DNA of 64,000 nt from Candidatus Babelota bacterium (GCA_029262595.1 JAJCZB010000031.1:1-64000), one strand, 5' to 3'. Counted from the stretch's first letter, positions 42,620 to 50,650 are shown. The notes: a model not told the origin generated them from the sequence alone. Made by a program: numbers and translations.

Positions 42620-43060
42620 TTATCTTTTTTTCTCCCGGTGGCAGCGAACTAAAAACGAGTGAAGCACTTCTTTTAAGTCTGAATCGGTAATGCGATCCAG
42701 TGCGCGTTGCTCTGATGCCGCGATAACGACTGGTTCATTATCCTCTAATGGGCTGCCGTATTCTTTTTTTTTCTTGCGCGGTGCGTTTGCTCGTTGTTTG
42801 AAGCGTATCGTTTTAAAGCGGGGCTGGTCTAGGCTTTTATTAATGGTATCGAGTATTGTTGGTCCCATAAGATAAAGCTCCTGCAACCAGCTTGAGTTTT
42901 GTACGCCCAATGTGATGGAATCATCATGTATTTTTTCAATCGAAACATGCTTGGAAAGATTTCCCATAATGTCGGGCCACTTATTGAGAAGTGCAATTTT
43001 CCAACTTTGTTTTTTTGATTGCAAGAGTGGTGATAAGAGTGTTTTAATATGAGACGTCAT
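42620..43060 (-). CDS. DUF721 / DciA-like protein
   Basis: 146 residues with the DUF721 pattern: an N-terminal helix, Trp in NKWPDIMGNLSKHV, the strand ITLGVQNSSWLQELYLM and ILDTINKSL, then a basic middle and an extra C-terminal helix. DUF721 proteins include DciA, which loads the replicative helicase in most bacteria lacking DnaC/DnaI. The Lys-rich run RANAPRKKKKEYG suits DNA binding. This is a family-level call; the gene lies first in a minus-strand set with the TPR gene. Confidence 0.75.
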   Translation of the reverse strand: MTSHIKTLLSPLLQSKKQSWKIALLNKWPDIMGNLSKHVSIEKIHDDSITLGVQNSSWLQELYLMGPTILDTINKSLDQPRFKTIRFKQRANAPRKKKKEYGSPLEDNEPVVIAASEQRALDRITDSDLKEVLHSFLVRCHREKKR

Positions 43061-43203
43061 ACCTGCCTTTATGCTTTGAATAGATCTAGTATAGCATGTG
43101 TATTGAAAAAAACTTCATTTGCTTTTTATCGCAAAAGCGGTAACTTGTACGGCGTGTGATTACCAAAAAAAGTAACGCATAATGAGCTAAGGAGTAAAGG
43201 TAC

Positions 43204-43350
43204 GTGAAAAAAGTCTCGTCTAAACATTCGCTTTTTTATCTAATCGATCTTTACTTGCAACAATCAGTGGCGGTTATTCGATCATTTCTTCACAAGAAAT
43301 ATCCCACATCAGAGATGCGATGGGAAAGAAGGATGCATGTTCGATGGTAG
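43204..43350 (+). CDS. Possible small basic protein (48 residues)
   Basis: A GTG start preceded by a taaggagtaaaggtac site opens a 48-residue frame that begins MKKVSSKHSLFYLIDLYLQQ and ends in a Trp/Arg-rich tail (EMRWERRMHVRW). It lies alone in a 343-base gap upstream of a secreted protein gene. Coding is suggested mainly by the strong ribosome-binding site and not by any known family. Confidence 0.35.
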   Translation: MKKVSSKHSLFYLIDLYLQQSVAVIRSFLHKKYPTSEMRWERRMHVRW

Positions 43351-43403
43351 TAAGTGAATGAGAGAAAAGTAAAAAGGTTCTCTCAGTTTAAAAGGAGTTT
43401 TCA

Positions 43404-43862
43404 ATGAAAAAATATCTATTGGCGGCGCTCGTGGTAGTGAGCGCGCCACTTTTTGCAGCGGATGATGGTGCATGGTTTTCAGGATTTGCCGGGGGATGTT
43501 TTGGCGCTTCATTCGATGCTGCTCAAATTGCAGCATTCGCAGCAGCGCAAACTGCGCGGCGCACTGCAGGAAATACTCTTGCTAACTTGGCAGCTGCTTT
43601 ACAAGAGCAAGAGGTAGCTGATGATCAGGATGGCGCCGGCGATGATGCTGAAGCGGCAGATAGTAATGGTACGGGTGGAGATTCGGCGGAAGTTACTGCT
43701 TTGAAAAGGCAACTACAGGTGGCGCAAGATGAAGCGGACGCTTTACGTTTGCAAGCAGAGTTTAGTGGCGGAGCAGGAGCGCCAGCTGGGCTGAGGCGAC
43801 GTCACTTCAACGGGCCGACTGACGACGGTGACGTACGCGCTGCATTGGAACGTGAACATTAA
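43404..43862 (+). CDS. Small secreted protein with Ala-rich and coiled-coil parts
   Basis: 152 residues: signal peptide (YLLAALVVVSAPLFAAD), an Ala-rich helix (about 38-68), an acidic/Gly linker, a coiled-coil stretch (EVTALKRQLQVAQDEADALR) and a C-terminal PTDDGDVRAALEREH. The last block matches LPTDDGDLEAVL near the end of the protein at 44.5 kb, so the two share a tail motif. Strong aaaaggag site. Terminator follows. Confidence 0.7.
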   Translation: MKKYLLAALVVVSAPLFAADDGAWFSGFAGGCFGASFDAAQIAAFAAAQTARRTAGNTLANLAAALQEQEVADDQDGAGDDAEAADSNGTGGDSAEVTALKRQLQVAQDEADALRLQAEFSGGAGAPAGLRRRHFNGPTDDGDVRAALEREH

Positions 43863-43900
43863 AGAGAGTGTTCATATACTATCGATAATCTAAAATAATA

Positions 43901-43928
43901 AAAAAGCTCGGCCATACGCCGGGCTTTT
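43901..43928 (+). terminator. Rho-independent terminator
   Basis: Stem AAAAAGCTCGGC / GCCGGGCTTTTT (one T-G pair) followed by Ts. The same stem recurs almost unchanged at 44391-44418 after the next gene, suggesting copying. Confidence 0.85.
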
Positions 43929-44006
43929 TTTGACCCATCGCCTTTAGTGTTGTATGCTATTAGAATATATTTTTTATCAAAGTGCATTTATAATGGAGGT
44001 TATTCT

Positions 44007-44363
44007 ATGCATAAATTATTACAATCTTTTTGTGTATCGTTGGTTTTATGCGTTAATATTTGTAGCGCAAATCCTAATATGACGCCGGAGCAGATAGAAG
44101 AGAGATTAGGCAAAGTTAGTGCTGAAATAAGAGAATGTGTAGCTGCTTATGATACTTTGCAACCGGGACCAGAAAAAAGAAGCATGGCGTTTAAGAGACG
44201 CAGATTGAATGCAGAGTTGCGTGGACTGAGGCAGCGAATGGAAGATGCTCAGAAAGCGCAAGATAAAACTAGGACTCGTCTTGATATGGAAGGGTGGGAG
44301 CATCTTTTGTATGCAGACCCTGCACAGCCAATTTGGACAAATCCAGAAAATAATTCAAATTAA
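44007..44363 (+). CDS. Small secreted helical protein, unknown
   Basis: The ATG at 44007 follows GGAGG and starts the signal peptide (KLLQSFCVSLVLCVNICSA). The roughly 98-residue mature part is helical and charged, with MTPEQIEERLGKVSAEIREC and NAELRGLRQRMEDAQKAQDK suggesting a helical hairpin. A terminator follows. No family is recognised. Confidence 0.65.
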   Translation: MHKLLQSFCVSLVLCVNICSANPNMTPEQIEERLGKVSAEIRECVAAYDTLQPGPEKRSMAFKRRRLNAELRGLRQRMEDAQKAQDKTRTRLDMEGWEHLLYADPAQPIWTNPENNSN

Positions 44364-44390
44364 AAAGTATATTTTTTTGAATGAATAAAA

Positions 44391-44418
44391 AAGCTCGGCA
44401 GTACGCCGGGCTTTTTTA
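44391..44418 (+). terminator. Rho-independent terminator
   Basis: Stem AAAGCTCGGC / GCCGGGCTTT with A/T runs; nearly identical to the terminator at 43901. Confidence 0.85.
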
Positions 44419-44507
44419 GTGTAACCTTGCAGGCACTTGACATTCTTTCATGATTTGCAAAAGATGAACTACACATTGTTCATGTACTATACATAGGAGA
44501 GAATAGT

Positions 44508-45392
44508 ATGAAACATGTAAAAGTTTTATCATTACTTTTAGTTTCCGCCTCACTTATGGCGCCTCCTCCCTCAAAGAAAGATCTATCTCGTTTAAAGGGA
44601 TTAACGCCAGAAGAAAGAAGGCTGGCTCATCAAATAAGTAGCACCCCCGGTGCCCCTCCAGGAAAAGGTACCGTTCGGGCAGTTAGATTAGAATCGGCAA
44701 GACGACGAGGGGGACCGGCTAAGGCTGCAGCTCGAGCGAAGGGCGCAGGGCGTCAAGCAGAAAGAGAGGCTGCACCAGAAGGTGGTGCGGGTGCTGCTGC
44801 CCCAAGAGGCAGAAGCGCTAGTAGTAGATTATTAGAACTAGTGGGCGTAGGATCTTCAAAAAATGGATCCGGCGCAGCAGCTGAAGATGATGACGAAAAA
44901 AAAGATGATACTTTTCAGCCCGGGCATCGTCGCCGACGTTCGCAAAGCGAAAATGATTTAGACGCAGCAGCAGCTCAGGGTGTTCCTGATACTGAGCAGG
45001 ATCTTCTTGCTGCTTTGACGAAACGATATGAGAATGATCCGGCAGCATTAATTTTACTCACTCGTTTGGTAGCGCGCGTAAAATTAGATTGCGCTGATTC
45101 TGATATGCCACGCACTAGAACTCGTCGCCCATCTCGTCGAAGGCCTGCAGGTGCACCGCCAGCTCCAGGAGATGCAACAATTAGAGGAGCTCTTGCTGCT
45201 TTAGGCGCTCATGCTGCAGCTCAAAATGCTGCGGCGGGTGTGGATGCAGGTAGTGGATTGCCAACTGATGATGGTGATTTGGAAGCTGTATTGGCTGCAG
45301 CTGCAACTGCAGGAGCAGCGCTTCCGCCTCCAGTGGTAGAAGATTCGGCGGATGAGTTGCCACCACCACCACTGCCAGGTGAAGAAGATTAA
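44508..45392 (+). CDS. Secreted, mostly disordered Ala/Pro/Arg-rich protein
   Basis: 294 residues: short signal peptide (VLSLLLVSASLMAPPP), basic Ala/Arg/Gly-rich first half with few predicted folds, an acidic patch (AAEDDDEKKDD), one helical segment (LLAALTKRYENDPAALILLT), then Arg- and Pro-rich, and an acidic end with LPTDDGDLEAVL and PPPPLPGEED. The Pro-rich tail and alternating charge suit a flexible exported protein. It shares the PTDDGD tail motif with the protein at 43.4 kb. Confidence 0.65.
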   Translation: MKHVKVLSLLLVSASLMAPPPSKKDLSRLKGLTPEERRLAHQISSTPGAPPGKGTVRAVRLESARRRGGPAKAAARAKGAGRQAEREAAPEGGAGAAAPRGRSASSRLLELVGVGSSKNGSGAAAEDDDEKKDDTFQPGHRRRRSQSENDLDAAAAQGVPDTEQDLLAALTKRYENDPAALILLTRLVARVKLDCADSDMPRTRTRRPSRRRPAGAPPAPGDATIRGALAALGAHAAAQNAAAGVDAGSGLPTDDGDLEAVLAAAATAGAALPPPVVEDSADELPPPPLPGEED

Positions 45393-45395
45393 TAA

Positions 45396-46064
45396 TTAAC
45401 GAGTTTCATATTCGCATGGATCAACTTCAGCTTGAATTCCGTGGCGGTTAAAAAAATTGTGCCAATTCGGAGTAATATCTTTTTTAGAGCTTACTTGATA
45501 CGCAGCTTTGTGCGCACCAGCAATCTCTCTTTGATCAAGAAATTGATTGCCCGTTTGATTTGGTCGATAGCAGTTCCAATTTACTGCTTTGCATTCAATC
45601 CATACTGGTTTGCCATCAATAATCGCAACAATATCAAACTCTCGTTTGCTTGAATCATCCGGAGATGCAATAACTTTACCAAATGCGGTGACAACTGTTT
45701 GATTTTTTTCGCTTGCATGTTCGTGATGCAGCGCGAGGGCTTTTTGCACTTCATACCAATAGCCGCGTGCGCTAGATGGATTACCATGGCGCACCAAGAG
45801 AGTAATCACTTTCAGAAAACCTGGAGTTGCATGAAAGTGTTCGCATGCGCCATCAAGCGCGGCACGATGTTCTGGAAATTGAGCATGTGCTTGAGCTGCA
45901 TAGTAGGCAAGTTCGCTGGGATGAGCTACGCGCGGAGGGCCTTTACGTGCTGCAGCGGCAGCTGCTTGAGTAGCTACTCGGGCAAAGCGAGCCGGATTGG
46001 CAGTTGCCATGCAATGCGAAAAAAGAAAAAATACGCAGGCAATCAAAAATTGGATGCGTTTCAT
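45396..46064 (-). CDS. Secreted PD-(D/E)XK nuclease-like protein
   Basis: 222 residues with a signal peptide (IQFLIACVFFLFSHCMATA), an Ala-rich linker, then a compact domain. The restriction-endonuclease-like fold is suggested by a helix Glu (GYWYEVQKAL, Glu105), then REFDIVAIIDGKPVWIECK: Asp144, Glu157 and Lys159 in the D-x(12)-E-x-K arrangement of PD-(D/E)XK nucleases. Cys-containing blocks (NWNCYRPN, VDPCEYE) may form a disulfide. Combined with export, a toxin or host-directed nuclease is plausible. The neighbouring gene ends three bases from it in convergent orientation; no immunity gene is obvious. Confidence 0.7.
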   Translation of the reverse strand: MKRIQFLIACVFFLFSHCMATANPARFARVATQAAAAAARKGPPRVAHPSELAYYAAQAHAQFPEHRAALDGACEHFHATPGFLKVITLLVRHGNPSSARGYWYEVQKALALHHEHASEKNQTVVTAFGKVIASPDDSSKREFDIVAIIDGKPVWIECKAVNWNCYRPNQTGNQFLDQREIAGAHKAAYQVSSKKDITPNWHNFFNRHGIQAEVDPCEYETR

Positions 46065-46162
46065 ATGCTCACCTTATTTTATCAAAAATAGTTAGGGATA
46101 CATTTTCAGTGTAACCCATGGGGTAATTTTCTCAATGGGTCCGTGGATTGACTGGGAGGAGG

Positions 46163-46320
46163 TATCCTTCGATACACCTGGCATACGCTCGGCACTCAGG
46201 ATGAGCGGGATGGTATAATCGAACAAGCATTGTATAGACGCTCATTCTAGCCTGCCCAGCGTAGCTGTATGCAGAGCCTGTGGGTGATTTTGAGCAAAGC
46301 GAAAAATTGTATCGAAGGAA
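46163..46320. repeat. Family B dispersed element with inverted ends
   Basis: A TATCCTTCGATAC arm at 46163 and its inverse (GTATCGAAGGA, ending at 46320) enclose about 130 bp that also hold CAGGATGAGCGG and GATTTTGAGCAAAGCG. It closely resembles the element at 52208-52380. It lies between two minus-strand genes; no gene is seen in it. Confidence 0.75.
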
Positions 46321-46323
46321 GCG

Positions 46324-47085
46324 CTATATCGCTTTAATCTCTAAAAAAAGATCTCGCCAAAAGAGCTTGCTGCTTCCCGGCATTGGTTGTTTGGAGTGAG
46401 CTTCAGAAAAAAGATCTATGGCATGGGTGCTCTCAGAGATACTTTGTGTATTCTCCGCCATAAGAGCTGTGCGATATGCTTCAATCCAGTGAGAAAGTAG
46501 GGCATCGATTAGCTCAACACTTTCTCGCTCGGTGATGCCGGATTGATCAAGCGCTTTGGTAAATACTGCAGGGTCGTGAAATGTAGTGCTGGTAAAAAAA
46601 TCAAAGAGTGGGTGTGATCGGTATGATGAAGCGTTCACAGAAAGATGATGAATTGCGCACCGCGATCGAATGGTGGGCACTACGCCCGAAAGTCGCTCGG
46701 CTAAAAACAAAAAATGGTATCCGCGCGGAGGTTCTTCGACGGATTTAAGCAAACTATTAGCACATGCTGCCGTTAAAAAATCTGCTTTTTCAATCACAAA
46801 GAAAAAGGTTTCATTTGTATTGAGTTCAAATGCAAGTTGCGCAAACAGCGGATCGAGTTGATCACGGGTATAATTTTTTTCTGGGTGAAACCAGAGCACT
46901 GATGCGTGCTGCTGTTCTTTGATCATTCGGCATGTACTGCACCCGCCGCACCCATTTTCTTGGCATAGTTGCTGTTGCAAAAGAATTACCGCTCGTTTGT
47001 ATGCTGCGTCGCTTGATCCAATAAGAAGATGCGCGGGAATAGTAGTGTCTATATGTGATGTTAGAGATTCTGTTGATTGATCCAT
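46324..47085 (-). CDS. holB: DNA polymerase III delta-prime subunit
   Basis: A 253-residue AAA+ clamp-loader subunit. It has the zinc-binding Cys cluster CQENGCGGCSTC near the N-terminus, FFFVIEKADFLTAACANSLLK (Walker B/sensor region), the EEPPRGYHFLFLAE block and SRCAIHHL. The Walker A loop is degenerate (LIGSSDAAYKRA), as in delta-prime. It is shorter than the E. coli protein (334) because the C-terminal collar domain is reduced. It overlaps tmk by 25 bases, a common pairing of these two genes. Confidence 0.88.
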   Translation of the reverse strand: MDQSTESLTSHIDTTIPAHLLIGSSDAAYKRAVILLQQQLCQENGCGGCSTCRMIKEQQHASVLWFHPEKNYTRDQLDPLFAQLAFELNTNETFFFVIEKADFLTAACANSLLKSVEEPPRGYHFLFLAERLSGVVPTIRSRCAIHHLSVNASSYRSHPLFDFFTSTTFHDPAVFTKALDQSGITERESVELIDALLSHWIEAYRTALMAENTQSISESTHAIDLFSEAHSKQPMPGSSKLFWRDLFLEIKAI

Positions 47086-47678
47086 TGATCGATCGCCTTT
47101 CCTGCCGTAAGAGAAAGTTCTTCCGGAGATTGTGTGCCATCGAGCGTGATGACGTTTTTTCTGTCTGCGTAAATCTCATTAAATCCGGTAATGAGCCGTT
47201 CAACAAATACAGCGTGTTCTTTTTCAAATGCGGAAAGTGATCCACGATTTTTCACTCTTTGCGCTGCAATGGTGCCATCAATCTTCACGTACAGTGTAAG
47301 ATCCGGTGTAATTCCTTGTAATGCCCAATCATTAACGAGCAAAATATTTTTTTTATCAATGCCGCGGCCATACCCTTGATACACCAGCGATGAATCGCCC
47401 ATGCGATCGGTAATAACGACTTTTCCTGCCGCAAGCGCTGGTTTAATTACTTCATTTACATGTTGCGCGCGATCAGCGGCAAAGAGTAAAAACTCAGAAA
47501 TCGGATTAATCGGCACCGGCTGCGTCTGCAAAATTTCTCGCAGTTGTTTTCCTAATTTACTTCCACCGGGCTCTTTAGTAAGCACCACGGATCGCCCTGC
47601 ATCTTGCAATGATTGGGCAAGTTTTTGAGCAAGGGTGCTTTTTCCTGAGCCGTCTATTCCTTCAATACAAATGAGCAT
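47061..47678 (-). CDS. tmk: Thymidylate kinase
   Basis: 205 residues, phosphorylates dTMP to dTDP. Walker A GIDGSGKSTLAQKLAQ (7-22), DR motif in LFAADRAQHVNEV and ITDRMGDSSLVYQGYGRG, then LID-region sequence with Arg residues (RVKNRGSLSAFEKE). The length is normal. It is followed by the overlapping holB gene. Confidence 0.96.
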   Translation of the reverse strand: MLICIEGIDGSGKSTLAQKLAQSLQDAGRSVVLTKEPGGSKLGKQLREILQTQPVPINPISEFLLFAADRAQHVNEVIKPALAAGKVVITDRMGDSSLVYQGYGRGIDKKNILLVNDWALQGITPDLTLYVKIDGTIAAQRVKNRGSLSAFEKEHAVFVERLITGFNEIYADRKNVITLDGTQSPEELSLTAGKAIDQWINQQNL

Positions 47679-47681
47679 GAC

Positions 47682-47945
47682 TTATTCCGTAGGTTGTGGG
47701 TTTTGCCCAAGAACAATTATATTCGCTTGAATATCATATGATTCATGTTCGGAGCACCATACACATACGGTTATAGCTTGTCCAACGTGTGGATTGTCCT
47801 TAGGATCTACCGCTATCACCCATGTTCCCGGTTGGTCGGGTCTACTTACGATAGCATAATGTGCTGGAAGCGTATCGAAGTGCAAATGCATGCCTACAGA
47901 AAAAAAATGTGTTGAGAATAAAAAAAGGAAGAGTATTTTTTTCAC
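47682..47945 (-). CDS. Small secreted beta-rich protein, unknown
   Basis: A GTG start at 47945 behind aaggaaagatcc gives an 87-residue product that begins with a signal peptide (KKILFLFLFSTHFFSVG); a longer ATG start at 47969 lies inside the next gene upstream. The mature chain is beta-like, with PGTWVIAVDPKDNP and GQAITVCVWCSEHESYD. It may be related to the two small secreted proteins just upstream. It ends three bases before tmk. Confidence 0.55.
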   Translation of the reverse strand: MKKILFLFLFSTHFFSVGMHLHFDTLPAHYAIVSRPDQPGTWVIAVDPKDNPHVGQAITVCVWCSEHESYDIQANIIVLGQNPQPTE

Positions 47946-47955
47946 GGATCTTTCC

Positions 47956-48270
47956 TTAGGATAGTGCAATAACTGTGCCTTCTAATGGAGCTGAACCATC
48001 ACTAAACTCAAATTGTACTCTATCTTTGATATTAAGAATACCTGGCGAATTCAATAAAGTGTTATCTCGTATTTCGGATTGCGAAATATCAATCGTTTCC
48101 TCTGCTCCCTGCTTGGTTCGAATAGTTACAAAAGTATAGGGAGGGCGTTGTGGTTTGAAGTTGACGGGTACTCTTCCTCCTTTTTTTGGCCCTCTGCCGG
48201 GAAATGCAAAAAGTAATGCAGGCAAAAAAAGTATGCATGCGAATATAAGGAGTTGTTTTTTTATGTTCAT
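47956..48270 (-). CDS. Small secreted beta-rich protein, unknown
   Basis: 104 residues: signal peptide (QLLIFACILFLPALLFAFP), a basic Pro/Lys/Arg linker (GRGPKKGGRVPVNFKPQRPP), then a beta domain with ETIDISQSEIRDNTLLNSPG and LEGTVIALS. The IDIS...NSPG pattern resembles VDLS...SNPG in the protein at 48.3 kb, so they are probably paralogues. It is the second of three small genes leading into tmk-holB. Confidence 0.6.
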   Translation of the reverse strand: MNIKKQLLIFACILFLPALLFAFPGRGPKKGGRVPVNFKPQRPPYTFVTIRTKQGAEETIDISQSEIRDNTLLNSPGILNIKDRVQFEFSDGSAPLEGTVIALS

Positions 48271-48288
48271 ATTGTTTCTTTATGATGC

Positions 48289-48666
48289 TTAATCAAGAGG
48301 AATGTGTTCGCCGAGTGTTACAGTAACGAGCGTACATTCATCTGATCCTCTTTGAATGGTGTGGACTGCTCCTGGGTTTGATCTGAGTTGAGATGGATAC
48401 AGTGTCATAGTTGAAAGATCAACTTCCTGAGATTCCGCACCAATTACATGATCGTCAGGGCGCATGGTTACTACTGTGCCAGTGAATTCTGATGTGCCTT
48501 TGTTGTAAGGTATTCTGAGATTGGTTCCTGCCATGAAAGATGCGCGTGTTTCTACGGTATGGACGGTTTGTGTTTGCTCGTTGTATACGAGCGTAATAAT
48601 ACCTTCTGCTGTAAATACACTGCCACTCATCAATGCAAGCAGCGCTGTGATAAATACCTTATTCAT
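48289..48666 (-). CDS. Small secreted beta-rich protein, unknown
   Basis: The ATG at 48666 follows a GGAGGAATT site; the earlier ATG at 48759 has none. 125 residues with a signal peptide (VFITALLALMSGSVFTAE). The mature part has repeated beta strands: GIITLVYNEQTQTVHTVETR, GTVVTMRPDDHVIG and ATV-like ends. It shares a VDLS ... SNPG block with its downstream neighbour. Divergent from the ferredoxin gene at 48.76 kb. Confidence 0.6.
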   Translation of the reverse strand: MNKVFITALLALMSGSVFTAEGIITLVYNEQTQTVHTVETRASFMAGTNLRIPYNKGTSEFTGTVVTMRPDDHVIGAESQEVDLSTMTLYPSQLRSNPGAVHTIQRGSDECTLVTVTLGEHIPLD

Positions 48667-48758
48667 AATTCCTCCATTTAGGTTTGGTATATTACATTTT
48701 TTATATCTGTGGTACATATATAAGTATACAATTTGAGTAAAATTTTTCCAGGGTACCA

Positions 48759-48971
48759 ATGGTTAAAAAAGTTTCAATTGAACCGGGATGCACCACGTGT
48801 GGGCTGTGCGAGTTTTTGGCACCAGACATTTTTGAGGTGACTGATATTTCGCATGTTAAAAAAAATGCCTGCTTTGCATCGAATAGTGATGCAATTAAAG
48901 AGGCTGCAGAGCGCTGCCCGGTGCAGGTGATAACCTATCAGGATGATGATGCTGATACAACCAACAGTTGA
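48759..48971 (+). CDS. Small ferredoxin-like iron-sulfur protein
   Basis: 70 residues with one cluster motif: Cys11-x2-Cys14-x2-Cys17 in CTTCGLCEFLAPDIFEV and a distant Cys53-Pro (CPVQVI). This fits a single-cluster [4Fe-4S] or [3Fe-4S] ferredoxin that passes electrons in the cytoplasm. The acidic tail is normal for the family. The start of the acyl-CoA ligase gene overlaps its last 29 bases, so the two are co-translated. Confidence 0.85.
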   Translation: MVKKVSIEPGCTTCGLCEFLAPDIFEVTDISHVKKNACFASNSDAIKEAAERCPVQVITYQDDDADTTNS

Positions 48972-50487
48972 TGAAAAAACGTATTATCAAGAACAGCAAA
49001 AAAAATTAATGCAGAATGGGCGATTGCCCTATGCGGGGGGATTGCTTGAGCGGGCTGCCAAACAATTTGGCACACTACCTGTGCTTATTTACAACGATGA
49101 ATTTATTACGTATCAAGATTTGTATCATCGTGCATCAGCATTTTCAAAAGTGTTGCAAGAAAAAGGGCTTAAGCCGCGCGATCGCGTTGTGATTTGTTTT
49201 GAAAACTCTCCTGATTTTTATGTGGCCTATTTTGCCGTTTGGCAAGCGGGCGGAGTGGTTGCGCCTGTGAATACTTTTTTAAAAGAGCGCGAGCTTGCGC
49301 ATATTATTGCTGATGCAAAGACGACGTTTATTATTACGTCTGCTGATCGCGTAGAGCTATTTAAAAAAGCAGATGGCCCGAATCTTCCTCCTATTGTAAC
49401 GCAAGACGATATGCCAGTGCCGGCTAAAGATTTTGTGCCAGCAAAAACGATTGATCTTAATGATGATGAGATGTGTGCGCTGCTCTATACGTCGGGGACT
49501 ACTGGCGTGCCTAAGGGAGTAATGCTGAGTTCAAAAAATATTATGACCAACATTTTGCAGGGGATTTCTCGTTTGCAGATTGGCTATCAAGAGCGACTTT
49601 TTGGGGTGCTTCCTCTGTTTCATGTGTTTGCACAAAATGTGTGTGTGTGGTCAGCTATTTTTATTGGTGCGACTGTTATATTAGTTCCAAAGATTGATCG
49701 GCGATATATTCTTTCTGGCTTGAAGCACAAACCAACCGGATTTTTTGGTGTGCCAGCACTCTATGGGCTTATGTGCTTGCTTAAGACTGCGCCGCTTGAT
49801 TCGGTACGATTTTTTGTTTCGGGAGGGGATGCGCTACCAGATAAAATTCGCTCATACTTTGCGCTTTTGTATCGTCGTAAAATTGCCAACGGCTATGGGC
49901 TTACCGAAACGTCTCCCGTACTTTCATTTGAGAGGGAAGATGTTGCTCAGCCTACTGGCACGCTTGGAAAACCAGTTGTTGGGGTTGACGTACAAATCAG
50001 AGATGAGCATGGAAAACCAGTGCCTCAAGGGCAGATTGGTGAGCTGTGGGTGAAGGGCGATAATGTTATGCTTGGATATTATAATGCGCCTGAGCAAACA
50101 GCAAAAGTTTTGAAAGATGGCTGGTTTAATACTGGCGACACGATGTATTTGAACGATGAAGGCAAGCTCGTAATTACTGGCCGCACCAAAGATTTGATTA
50201 TTCATAAAGGGATAAATATTTATCCACAAGAAATTGAAAATGTAATTATGACACATCCAAATGTAATTCGCGTTGGCGTTATTGGCAAGCAGGATTCTGA
50301 TGGTGAAGTGCCGGTAGCATATGTGCAGCTGCGCGAGCAGCAAGAGGGAATGGAAAAGCTATTGCGAGATTTGTGCGTGCAGCAGCTTGCGCCATATAAA
50401 GTGCCGCGTTCATTTTTCTGCCAGGTAGATGATTTGCCAATGACTGCAACGGGAAAAGTTGATAAGAAAGCTTTACGTAAAAAATAA
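48943..50487 (+). CDS. AMP-forming acyl-CoA synthetase (long-chain fatty acid ligase type)
   Basis: A 514-residue adenylate-forming enzyme that activates a carboxylic acid with ATP and joins it to CoA. Motifs: P-loop LLYTSGTTGVPKGVMLSSKN (A3), ANGYGLTETSPVLSF (A5), GWFNTGDTMYLNDEGKL (A7), GRTKDLIIHKGINIYPQEIE (A8) and PMTATGKVDKKAL (A10 Lys). All conserved blocks are present, so it should be active. The acid is probably a fatty acid. The ATG at 48943 overlaps the ferredoxin gene. Confidence 0.93.
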   Translation: MMMLIQPTVDEKTYYQEQQKKLMQNGRLPYAGGLLERAAKQFGTLPVLIYNDEFITYQDLYHRASAFSKVLQEKGLKPRDRVVICFENSPDFYVAYFAVWQAGGVVAPVNTFLKERELAHIIADAKTTFIITSADRVELFKKADGPNLPPIVTQDDMPVPAKDFVPAKTIDLNDDEMCALLYTSGTTGVPKGVMLSSKNIMTNILQGISRLQIGYQERLFGVLPLFHVFAQNVCVWSAIFIGATVILVPKIDRRYILSGLKHKPTGFFGVPALYGLMCLLKTAPLDSVRFFVSGGDALPDKIRSYFALLYRRKIANGYGLTETSPVLSFEREDVAQPTGTLGKPVVGVDVQIRDEHGKPVPQGQIGELWVKGDNVMLGYYNAPEQTAKVLKDGWFNTGDTMYLNDEGKLVITGRTKDLIIHKGINIYPQEIENVIMTHPNVIRVGVIGKQDSDGEVPVAYVQLREQQEGMEKLLRDLCVQQLAPYKVPRSFFCQVDDLPMTATGKVDKKALRKK

Positions 50488-50488
50488 T

Positions 50489-50516
50489 TTGACCTCATGT
50501 AATCAATCGCTACAAT
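50489..50516 (+). promoter_or_regulatory. Putative promoter of the second ABC-2 operon
   Basis: TTGACC at 50489-50494 and TACAAT at 50511-50516, 16 bases apart, overlap the end of the acyl-CoA ligase gene. The implied leader before the ATPase gene is about 160 nt. Confidence 0.5.
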
Positions 50517-50557
50517 TAAGAATTATTACTCTCTTAATCATTCGGGGAGATTGCATC

Positions 50558-50650
50558 ATGAAAATAGTTTATATCTACGCTTCGTAGAATTCCTACCTCG
50601 CTACAGTTCGTAGCATTGTTTCTTGTTATGTGCATGCTGTAAGCATGCTT
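50558..50650 (+). promoter_or_regulatory. Leader region with a nine-codon frame and three hairpins
   Basis: An ATG at 50558 behind ggggagattgcatc opens a nine-residue frame (KIVYIYAS). Short palindromes follow or overlap: CTACGCTTCGTAG (about 50576), GCTACAGTTCGTAGC (about 50600) and GCATGCTGTAAGCATGC (about 50634). A transcribed leader or a decayed repeat could explain this; regulation is not demonstrated. Confidence 0.3.
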
